A stretch of 12,616 nucleotides of DNA from Candidatus Gastranaerophilales bacterium (GTDB lineage Bacteria > Cyanobacteriota > Vampirovibrionia > Gastranaerophilales > Gastranaerophilaceae), in NCBI GenBank assembly GCA_021202305.1, contig JAJQDG010000147.1:1-12616 (forward strand), in the 5' to 3' direction. Position 1 is the stretch's first letter; each line of letters begins with the position of its first letter. The notes under the pieces were generated by a model. The model did not search any database, was not told where the DNA came from, and worked only from the letters and a program-made list of their open reading frames with translations. Of the stretch, positions 7,585 through 12,616 are shown piece after piece. A program made the position numbers and the translations under genes.

Positions 7585-8346
7585 TTAAAACCCCCTCAAT
7601 TCTTTTATTTTTTCCGCTTTATTTTCTGACCGCATAAAAGTTTCGCCGATTAAACAGGCGCTAAACCCTGCTTTTTCAAGAGTTTGTACATCGCCCCTTG
7701 TTTTAATTCCGCTTTCCGAAACAAAAATTATATCCCCCGGCGCCATTTTTTTGAGCCTTAAACTGTTTTCAAAATCAACGTTAAAAGTTTTTAAATTGCG
7801 GTTATTCACGCCGATTATGCAGGCACCCGAATTAATTGCAAGGCGCATTTCATTTTCATCATGTACTTCTACAAGTGCTGACAGACCAAGCCCGCGCGCA
7901 ATTTCAAGATATCGGGAGAGTTTTTTTTCATCCAGTATTGCGCAGATAAGAAGAATGCAATCGGCGTCAAGAAGGCTTGATTCATATATTTGAGCTTCGC
8001 TTATTATAAAATCTTTCCTTAAAACGGGTTTTTGTGTTATTTTTTTAACTTTTTCAATATAAGAATTATCCCCCAAAAAGAAAAAAGGCTCTGTTAAAAC
8101 CGATATGCAGTCTACATTTGCCGCTTTGTATTCATGTGCAATTTTTTCTAAGTTGAAATCCGCGCAAATTAAGCCCTTTGACGGTGAGGCTTTTTTAATT
8201 TCGGCTATGATTGAAATATTTGTTTTTTCAAGTGCAGTTTTAAATAAAAAGCCTTCTTTTGGTTTTGCGGCGCGTTTTAGCGCATTTATATCAAGTTTTT
8301 CCGTTCTTAATTTTGTTTTACCGACAATCTCATTTAATATATTCAT
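7585..8346 (-). CDS. trpC: indole-3-glycerol phosphate synthase
   Basis: TrpC closes the indole ring, making indole-3-glycerol phosphate with loss of water and carbon dioxide. The 253 residues contain all expected motifs: 'EIKKASPSKG' (Glu49, Lys51), 'SVLTEP', 'LRKDFI' (general-acid Lys111), 'ALVEVH' (Glu160), 'IGVNNRNL' and 'SESGI', ending in the phosphate-binding 'LIGETFM'. The ATG at 8346 lies inside the end of trpD, a 17-base overlap, with AAGGG a few bases upstream, so translation is probably coupled. It is a single-function enzyme of normal length. Confidence 0.97.
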   Translation of the reverse strand: MNILNEIVGKTKLRTEKLDINALKRAAKPKEGFLFKTALEKTNISIIAEIKKASPSKGLICADFNLEKIAHEYKAANVDCISVLTEPFFFLGDNSYIEKVKKITQKPVLRKDFIISEAQIYESSLLDADCILLICAILDEKKLSRYLEIARGLGLSALVEVHDENEMRLAINSGACIIGVNNRNLKTFNVDFENSLRLKKMAPGDIIFVSESGIKTRGDVQTLEKAGFSACLIGETFMRSENKAEKIKELRGF

Positions 8347-9352
8347 TTGAAGCCCTTATAAACAAATCCAATTTTTCGTACACTGCGCCGCTGTCAATTA
8401 AATTGTATGCATACTTTATACCTTCAGCTATACTGTTTGCTTTTTCCGATATAAGAAAAGCAAGCGCCGCATTAAGCGCAACGACGTCTTTTTTTGCGCC
8501 CTTTATTTTATTTTGGAAAATATCAAGCATAATTTTTGCATTTTGCGTTGGACTATCGCCCTTGATATCTTCAATTTTAGCTCTTTTTATGCCAAAATCT
8601 TCAGGTATAAATTCACCAGTTGTTATTTTATTATTTTTTATTCTTGCCCAGTATGTTTTTGAAATAACAGAAGCTTCGTCAAGCCCGCACTCGCCAAAAA
8701 CCGTAAATCCGTTATTTATTTTCAAGTTTGACATAACCTGCGCAATAGGCTTAACCAGATTTTTATCATAAACGCCGATTAATTGCATTGAAACGTTGGA
8801 AGGGTTAATCAACGGCCCCAGCAGATTAAAAACAGTTCTTATTTTAAGTTCTTTTCTGACATTTGCCGCATTTTTTAAAAGAGGCGAATAATTAGGCGCA
8901 AACATAAAACAAATTCCTGTTTTTTCAAAAATTTCTTTATTTTGAGAAGCATCGGTCATTATATTTGCACCAAGCGCTTCTAAAACATCTGCTGCGCCTG
9001 ATTTTGAGGAAAATGAACGATTTCCGTGTTTTGCTACTTTTACTCCTCCGGCTGATATTACAAACGCTGCGGCGGTTGAAATATTGAAACTGTTTGCGCC
9101 ATCTCCGCCGGTGCCTACTATATCTATGGCATTTTTAGTTTCAAGCGGAACTTTTATCCCCTTTTCACGCAACAGTTCGACTGCGGCGGTTATTTCATCA
9201 ATAGTTTCGCCTTTCATTCTGAGTGCTGTCAAAAAAGCGGCGGTTTGTACCGGACTTACCGCGCCATTTAAAATTTCATTTAGAGCATACTTTATTTGAA
9301 CGCTTGACAGATTTTCATTTCTGACTAATTTTTTCAATAATTCTGAAATCAT
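8330..9352 (-). CDS. trpD: anthranilate phosphoribosyltransferase
   Basis: TrpD transfers the phosphoribosyl group of PRPP to anthranilate. The 340-residue protein has the short N-terminal helical domain ('NGAVSPVQTAAFLTALRMKGET') and the glycosyltransferase-family-3 motifs 'GTGGDG' (80-85), 'FNISTA', 'KHGNRSFSSKSGAADVLEALG' (divided around 108-124) and 'GLDEAS'. It is a single-domain enzyme without a fused TrpG amidotransferase. It is the first gene of the trp block: upstream are only a terminator and the aquaporin gene, and trpE/trpG are absent from the window. The ATG at 9352 has no Shine-Dalgarno sequence, but TATAAT ends seven bases upstream, so the operon mRNA may be leaderless. No leader peptide, T-box or tandem Trp codons are visible. 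Confidence 0.97.
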   Translation of the reverse strand: MISELLKKLVRNENLSSVQIKYALNEILNGAVSPVQTAAFLTALRMKGETIDEITAAVELLREKGIKVPLETKNAIDIVGTGGDGANSFNISTAAAFVISAGGVKVAKHGNRSFSSKSGAADVLEALGANIMTDASQNKEIFEKTGICFMFAPNYSPLLKNAANVRKELKIRTVFNLLGPLINPSNVSMQLIGVYDKNLVKPIAQVMSNLKINNGFTVFGECGLDEASVISKTYWARIKNNKITTGEFIPEDFGIKRAKIEDIKGDSPTQNAKIMLDIFQNKIKGAKKDVVALNAALAFLISEKANSIAEGIKYAYNLIDSGAVYEKLDLFIRASNEYIK

Positions 9353-9359
9353 GGAAATA

Positions 9360-9387
9360 ATTATAACAAAAAAAGGCGGCTTTTAAA
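9360..9387 (-). promoter_or_regulatory. candidate promoter of the trp operon
   Basis: A perfect TATAAT at 9360-9365 lies seven bases before the trpD ATG. TTTAAA at 9382-9387, four of six -35 matches, is 16 bases further upstream and falls in the loop of the preceding terminator. The expected transcription start is at or next to the ATG. The -10 is strong; the -35 is uncertain. Confidence 0.5.
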
Positions 9388-9403
9388 CCGGCCGCCCTTT
9401 TTT
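9368..9403 (-). terminator. intrinsic terminator between the aquaporin gene and trpD
   Basis: Read on the minus strand, GGGCGGC (9397-9391) pairs with GCCGCC and the first T of the tail (9380-9374, the last pair G-U) around a 10-base loop. Seven Ts (9374-9368) follow and a six-A run precedes, so the stem can extend through A-U pairs. It begins about a dozen bases after the aquaporin stop, so it most likely ends that transcript. The A and T runs make it partly functional in the plus direction too. Confidence 0.88.
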
Positions 9404-9415
9404 AAAAAATATTTT

Positions 9416-10054
9416 TTATTCTTCGCTATAAGTAAGTTTAAATACTAAAGCTGCAATTGCACCTGCAACTAAATTTGCAAGTATGGTATATCCGGCAGCT
9501 GCCCATGAAATTGCACCTGCCGTACCTAACGAAAGTGCTACAGCCGGATTAAATGCGCCCGCACAAAGAGTTCCTCCAACTGCAATTGCGCCTGTTAATA
9601 CAGTAAAACCTATTGCAAACCCGTAATAAGAATTTCCTTGCGTCGATTTTGTTGTTGCTGTTTGAAGTACAACATAGCAAAGTGCAAATGTAAACAGAAA
9701 TTCAGCAATTAAAAGTTCTTTTACGCCAAATTCAGATACTTCAAGCGATTGGACAGAGGCGCCCGACGTAAGGGCAAATACTAAAACGGCAAAAATTCCG
9801 CCTAATATCTGAGAAACAAAGTAAGGCAGTAATTCTTTTGCGGGAAGTGCGCCCCTCATCGAAGCGGCAAGCGATACGGCAGGATTATAATGTCCGCCTG
9901 ATATATGACCGCCCGAGTATACCATAATTGCCAAAATTGCGCCTATTGCAAGCGGAGCAGCTTCCTGCGCATAGTATGCAGTTGCAATAATTGTCAGAAC
10001 AAGAAAAAATGTTCCGATAAATTCTACAAGATAATTTTGTAAATTTTTCCTCAT
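9416..10054 (-). CDS. MIP-family channel (aquaporin-like) with an altered second NPA box
   Basis: The 212-residue membrane protein shows the six-helix, two-half-helix aquaporin pattern: 'YLVEFIGTFFLV' as helix 1, 'GGHISGGHYNPAVSLA' with the first NPA (57-59), and 'GAFNPAVALSLG' with the second NPA (169-171). Family members let water, glycerol or other small neutral solutes cross the inner membrane. The residue after the second NPA is Val172, whereas nearly all characterised aquaporins have the selectivity-filter arginine there, so substrate and proton exclusion may differ; calling it aqpZ would claim too much. The ATG at 10054 is supported by AAAGGCGG a few bases upstream. It is monocistronic: own promoter upstream and terminator downstream. 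It is divergent from the CHAP-domain gene. Confidence 0.92.
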   Translation of the reverse strand: MRKNLQNYLVEFIGTFFLVLTIIATAYYAQEAAPLAIGAILAIMVYSGGHISGGHYNPAVSLAASMRGALPAKELLPYFVSQILGGIFAVLVFALTSGASVQSLEVSEFGVKELLIAEFLFTFALCYVVLQTATTKSTQGNSYYGFAIGFTVLTGAIAVGGTLCAGAFNPAVALSLGTAGAISWAAAGYTILANLVAGAIAALVFKLTYSEE

Positions 10055-10086
10055 GAAAAACCGCCTTTCTAATAATTACAAGCTGC

Positions 10087-10115
10087 ATTGTACCATTTTT
10101 ATCCTGTTACGTAAA
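10087..10115 (-). promoter_or_regulatory. promoter of the aquaporin-like gene
   Basis: TACAAT at 10087-10092 (five of six) and TTTACG at 10110-10115 (four of six) are separated by 17 bases. The predicted start near 10080 gives a leader of about 26 bases that contains the ribosome site. The -35 overlaps a dyad, TTACGTAA (10107-10114) flanked by CTG and ACAG, a possible operator. Confidence 0.6.
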
Positions 10116-10188
10116 CAGCAGTTTGGGGGATATCCAAATCCGGTATAAAAATCAAACTAATGTAAACTATTGTAACGAAAACGTAAAG
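10111..10188 (+). promoter_or_regulatory. helically spaced GTAA direct repeats upstream of the CHAP-domain gene
   Basis: GTAAAC at 10162-10167, GTAACG at 10172-10177 and GTAAAG at 10183-10188 recur at 10- and 11-base steps. A further GTAAAC at 10111-10116 lies 51 bases, about five turns, upstream, within the aquaporin promoter. Spacing of one helical turn is typical of tandem response-regulator sites. The 10055-10250 region is otherwise without a gene. It also holds a -10-like TATAAA (10144-10149) with no good -35, and a small dyad, CTTCA-CA-TGAAG, at 10212-10223. Confidence 0.35.
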
Positions 10189-10250
10189 AAAATGCAGAAA
10201 AAACCGATAAACTTCACATGAAGGTATCTTAAAGGGCAAGGAAAAGGAAA

Positions 10251-12188
10251 ATGACAGAAGAATTTAAAATCGGTCAATACACTATAACAAGCGAAAAATA
10301 TTATAATGCGCTTGTGAAAGCGGGTGTTTCTCAAATTACTCTGGCTTCGTACGATAAAAACGGCGATAAAATTTTAGGCGAAGATGAACTGGTGTCCGTT
10401 GATATATCTGAAGAAACAGAAACCGCAGAAGCCGACAATGCTGATGAAACAACTGCTGAAACAACTGATGAAACCGATGAAACTGCCGATGATACGGATG
10501 AAACTACAGATACTGCAAGTCAAGATGATATAACTTTAAAAACTTTTAAGGCAGCAGTATCTGAAAATGAAGAATTGGATGAGCTTATATCCGAATACGG
10601 CTACGACAAAATTTTTGATGCAATTGACGAAAACGGCGATGGTGTTTTAAGTGCAGAAGAAATGGAAGCTCTCGGACTCAGCACAACAAATATTTCAGAT
10701 TTAACCGTGGACGATATAAATTTAATTATTGAAGCACAGGGGCTTCAAACCTCGGAGGAAGAAGAACTTGCGGCAATCATAGAAAAAATAAAAGAGGCAC
10801 TTGCAGATGACAGTGATTCATCTGATGATACCACGGTTTCAGATACGTCAAGCACCTCGGGAACTTCAGGAACGTCCGGAACTTCAGGCACATCTTCAAG
10901 CGGCAGCTCAGGCACATCTTCAACAGCTTCAACTACGGCTGAAGCTGATACGATGACTCTTGACGAATTGTATGAAGAACAGGAAGTAAGGCAAGCAGCA
11001 GTAGATGATGCAAATCAGGCAATAGCCGATATCTATAGCGGCGAAGATGAAGATGTTAAAGCTGCCGAAGATGATGCAGATGCAAAACAGCTGTTGTACG
11101 AAGAAGCTCTTGCCAAGGATGAAGAAGTATCCGATGAATTAAAAGAAGAACAAAAGCAAAATCAGGCATCAATTGAAGAACAAGAAGGAATAGTAAAAGA
11201 ACAGGATACAATAATAGCTGAATGCGAAGCCGCTATATATAACGCAAATACGCAAATTTCACTTCTTGAAAATCAAATAAGCGCACTTAAAACTTCACTT
11301 TCTGCATTACCTGAAAAAACGGATGATAACACCGATCAACATGATGAAATTGATGCAATGGCTGCAAGCATCAATGAACAAATCAGTGCCGCCGAGGGCG
11401 AAGTCAGTGCGCAAAATGGCATTATAGAAGATGCCGAAGCTGCAAAAAAAGAAGCCGAAGAAAATAAGGGAATAGCAGAAGGCGAACTTGAAACCCTATA
11501 TGCAAGGCGTGATGAAATTGAAGAAGAAATACTGGATTCATGTTCGGATGAAACAAAACAATGCCTTGAAGATTGGCAGGAAGCACGCGATAATATTGAA
11601 ACCGTAAAAGCGGAAAAACTATCTGAAGCTCAGACTGCACTTGATACGGCGCAGAGCGAACTTGAAGAAGTTATTACTTCTATTCAGGAATTAGAATCAA
11701 TGCAGATTCAGCTTAAAAACAGAGTATCAAGCACCGGTGAAGATGTTGTTGAATTTGCGGAAAGCTTAGACGGGCTTTCGGCTTCTGAAATGAAAGCTTT
11801 AATGAAAGCGGCGGGATGTCAGTTTGACAGCGGCGCATGGTGCGGGGATTTTGTAGCGTATGTTATTGATCAGGTAACAGGCGGTGACAGCACCTATCTT
11901 GAAACATGCTCAAATACGGCATATTGCCCGACAATTGCATCCTGGGCTAAATCTAACGGAGTTTTGACAACGGATTCAAGTCAGGTGCAGCCCGGGGATT
12001 TAATTTTGTATTACAGTGATTCAAAAGGTTATTATCATGTCGGAATTGTAACTTCTGTTAATGCCGACGGCACCGTTAACACGATTGAAGGAAATACATC
12101 CGATGACAACGGAAATTATACATCGGGCGTTGTAAATGCGCATACAAACAGAACAGGTTCATACGTGTTATTATCGCATATGACATAA
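10251..12188 (+). CDS. acidic EF-hand / coiled-coil / CHAP-domain protein, putative calcium-dependent peptidoglycan amidase or peptidase
   Basis: This 645-residue protein reads as five parts. A short N-terminal region ends in an EF-hand loop, 'DKNGDKILGEDE' (35-46). An Asp/Glu/Thr-rich linker follows (about 51-92). A second EF-hand loop is 'DENGDGVLSAEE' (126-137). A Ser/Thr/Gly linker spans about 198-230. A Glu/Gln/Ala-rich region, probably coiled coil, spans about 235-492. The C-terminal CHAP domain (about 520-645) carries Cys531 in 'GAWCGDF', 'PGDLILYY', His596 in 'YYHVGIV' and Glu613 in 'TIEGN', a plausible catalytic set for cutting peptidoglycan peptides or amide bonds. No signal peptide or membrane helix is visible, so how it would reach the wall is unclear. 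The ATG at 10251 follows AAGGAAAAGG. A strong terminator follows. The domains are clear; function, calcium response and location are inferred. Confidence 0.9.
   Translation: MTEEFKIGQYTITSEKYYNALVKAGVSQITLASYDKNGDKILGEDELVSVDISEETETAEADNADETTAETTDETDETADDTDETTDTASQDDITLKTFKAAVSENEELDELISEYGYDKIFDAIDENGDGVLSAEEMEALGLSTTNISDLTVDDINLIIEAQGLQTSEEEELAAIIEKIKEALADDSDSSDDTTVSDTSSTSGTSGTSGTSGTSSSGSSGTSSTASTTAEADTMTLDELYEEQEVRQAAVDDANQAIADIYSGEDEDVKAAEDDADAKQLLYEEALAKDEEVSDELKEEQKQNQASIEEQEGIVKEQDTIIAECEAAIYNANTQISLLENQISALKTSLSALPEKTDDNTDQHDEIDAMAASINEQISAAEGEVSAQNGIIEDAEAAKKEAEENKGIAEGELETLYARRDEIEEEILDSCSDETKQCLEDWQEARDNIETVKAEKLSEAQTALDTAQSELEEVITSIQELESMQIQLKNRVSSTGEDVVEFAESLDGLSASEMKALMKAAGCQFDSGAWCGDFVAYVIDQVTGGDSTYLETCSNTAYCPTIASWAKSNGVLTTDSSQVQPGDLILYYSDSKGYYHVGIVTSVNADGTVNTIEGNTSDDNGNYTSGVVNAHTNRTGSYVLLSHMT
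10439..10515 (+). repeat. imperfect GATGAAAC-type repeat encoding the Asp/Glu/Thr linker
   Basis: Near-copies of GATGAAAC, with related GCTGAAAC and GATGATAC units, recur in frame and encode the acidic D-E-T-rich linker between the two EF-hand loops. Copies have diverged, so it looks like an old expansion rather than an active simple repeat. Confidence 0.6.
10851..10940 (+). repeat. 9-bp tandem units encoding the Ser-Gly-Thr linker
   Basis: Imperfect 9-bp units such as TCAGGAACG and TCCGGAACT encode repeated Ser-Gly-Thr. Within it, a 16-bp stretch beginning TCAGGCACATC occurs exactly at 10884-10899 and again at 10908-10923, a 24-base step. Unit lengths are multiples of three, so gain or loss would change linker length without breaking the frame. 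Confidence 0.7.
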
Positions 12189-12208
12189 CAAATTCAGATT
12201 TGATTGCC

Positions 12209-12236
12209 GGGCAAAGTTTTCTTTGCCCCCTTTTTT
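12209..12236 (+). terminator. strong intrinsic terminator after the CHAP-domain gene
   Basis: GGGCAAAG (12209-12216) and CTTTGCCC (12221-12228) form a perfect 8-bp stem with a TTTT loop, followed by CC and six Ts. It lies 20 bases after the stop and should isolate this gene from glf. Confidence 0.95.
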
Positions 12237-12244
12237 ATCCTTTT

Positions 12245-12271
12245 TTGTCAACTTTTAATTTGATTTATGAT
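12245..12271 (+). promoter_or_regulatory. candidate promoter of glf
   Basis: TTGTCA (12245-12250) and TATGAT (12266-12271) each match five of six consensus bases, but the spacer is only 15 bases, shorter than usual. Its position just after the terminator and about 30 bases before the start codon fits a promoter for the downstream gene. Confidence 0.4.
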
Positions 12272-12303
12272 AACATTAAAAATAAATTAAAAGGAATTTA
12301 TAA

Positions 12304-12616
12304 TTGAAAAAAAATTTAGTGGTAGGTGCGGGCATAACAGGCGCAGTAACAGCCAATCTGCTTGCAGGCAATTTGAATGAAAAGGTTATTGTTATCGATA
12401 AAAGGAACCATGCTGCGGGCAACTGTTTTGATTATAAAGATGAAAACGGCATAATGGTTCATAAATACGGTTCGCATATATTTCACACAAATGACAAAGA
12501 AGTGTGGGATTTTGTTAAAAAATTCAGCGGTTTTAATACATACATGCACAAAGTATATGCCCTTATTGACGGTATTGAAACTACAATACCGTTTAATTTT
12601 AATACTCTTTACAATG
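12304..12616 (+). CDS. glf: UDP-galactopyranose mutase, 5' part
   Basis: Glf is a flavoenzyme that converts UDP-galactopyranose to UDP-galactofuranose, a precursor for cell-surface galactofuranose polysaccharides. About 104 residues are present and the frame runs off the window. They begin with the FAD-binding Rossmann glycine motif ('VVGAGITGAVTANLL'), then 'VIVIDKRNHAAGN' and the highly typical 'MVHKYGSHIFHTNDKEVW', with a later 'IDGIETTIPFNFNTL'. The start is TTG at 12304, supported by AAGGA (12291-12295) eight bases upstream and by the position of the Rossmann strand immediately after it; there is no ATG at a suitable place. A terminator upstream separates it from the CHAP-domain gene, so it probably opens its own, perhaps polysaccharide, operon. 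Confidence 0.93.
   Translation, partial: MKKNLVVGAGITGAVTANLLAGNLNEKVIVIDKRNHAAGNCFDYKDENGIMVHKYGSHIFHTNDKEVWDFVKKFSGFNTYMHKVYALIDGIETTIPFNFNTLYN

Noticed and set aside
8259..8771. 170-codon open frame on the plus strand opposite trpD/trpC
   Set aside because: It lies entirely antisense to two well-conserved trp genes, has no ribosome site and resembles no known family; it is a reading-frame shadow.
9885..10088. 67-codon minus-strand frame overlapping the aquaporin start
   Set aside because: It is out of frame with the channel gene, covers its promoter and ribosome site, and has no recognisable domain.
10055..10250. Riboswitch or small RNA in the longest intergenic region
   Set aside because: No stable multi-helix structure or terminator is visible; only short dyads, GTAA repeats and promoter-like hexamers.

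Overview
The window is AT-rich DNA with tightly packed genes from what looks like a Gram-negative-type bacterium. The best taxonomic hint is the prepilin-like protein at 2632-3306. Its N-terminus (GFTLAEALITL, then VVAAMTIPSVL) and its C-terminus (WEIKNDYPYKI) resemble the large pilin-like families of Candidatus Gastranaerophilales (Vampirovibrionia/Melainabacteria, non-photosynthetic relatives of cyanobacteria). This placement is from memory of the family and is an inference, not a search result.

Layout, left to right. (1) 1-2307, plus strand: the 3' end of a probable glycogen-debranching/alpha-amylase-type enzyme, a PepT-like M20 metallopeptidase and an EamA-type transporter, all overlapping head to tail. 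(2) 2304-3306: a small XRE-type regulator on the minus strand and a divergent cysteine-rich pilin-like gene with a perfect-consensus promoter. (3) 3303-9352, minus strand: a tryptophan block in transcription order trpD-trpC-trpF-trpB-trpA, followed by hisG (long form) and mazG. trpE and trpG are not in the window. TrpD and HisG both consume PRPP. (4) 9416-10054, minus strand: an aquaporin-family channel, separated from trpD by a strong terminator. (5) 10251-12188, plus strand: a 645-residue acidic protein with two EF-hand loops, low-complexity linkers, a long predicted coiled coil and a C-terminal CHAP cysteine-peptidase/amidase domain, followed by a strong terminator. (6) 12304 to the end: the 5' part of glf (UDP-galactopyranose mutase).

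No rRNA, tRNA, CRISPR array, transposon or integrase is visible. No gene-free stretch exceeds 300 bases; the longest is 10055-10250.

The most notable signals are regulatory. Four genes without a Shine-Dalgarno sequence (the pilin-like gene, trpD, the XRE gene and possibly hisG) have a -10-like hexamer ending 6-7 bases before the ATG, which points to leaderless mRNAs. Two convergent gene pairs overlap by exactly four bases within palindromic stop-codon tetramers. The aquaporin/CHAP intergenic region holds GTAA motifs spaced by about one helical turn. At the protein level, the EF-hand/CHAP protein has no visible signal peptide, the aquaporin lacks the selectivity-filter arginine after its second NPA, and TrpA has Glu at the position of catalytic Asp60.
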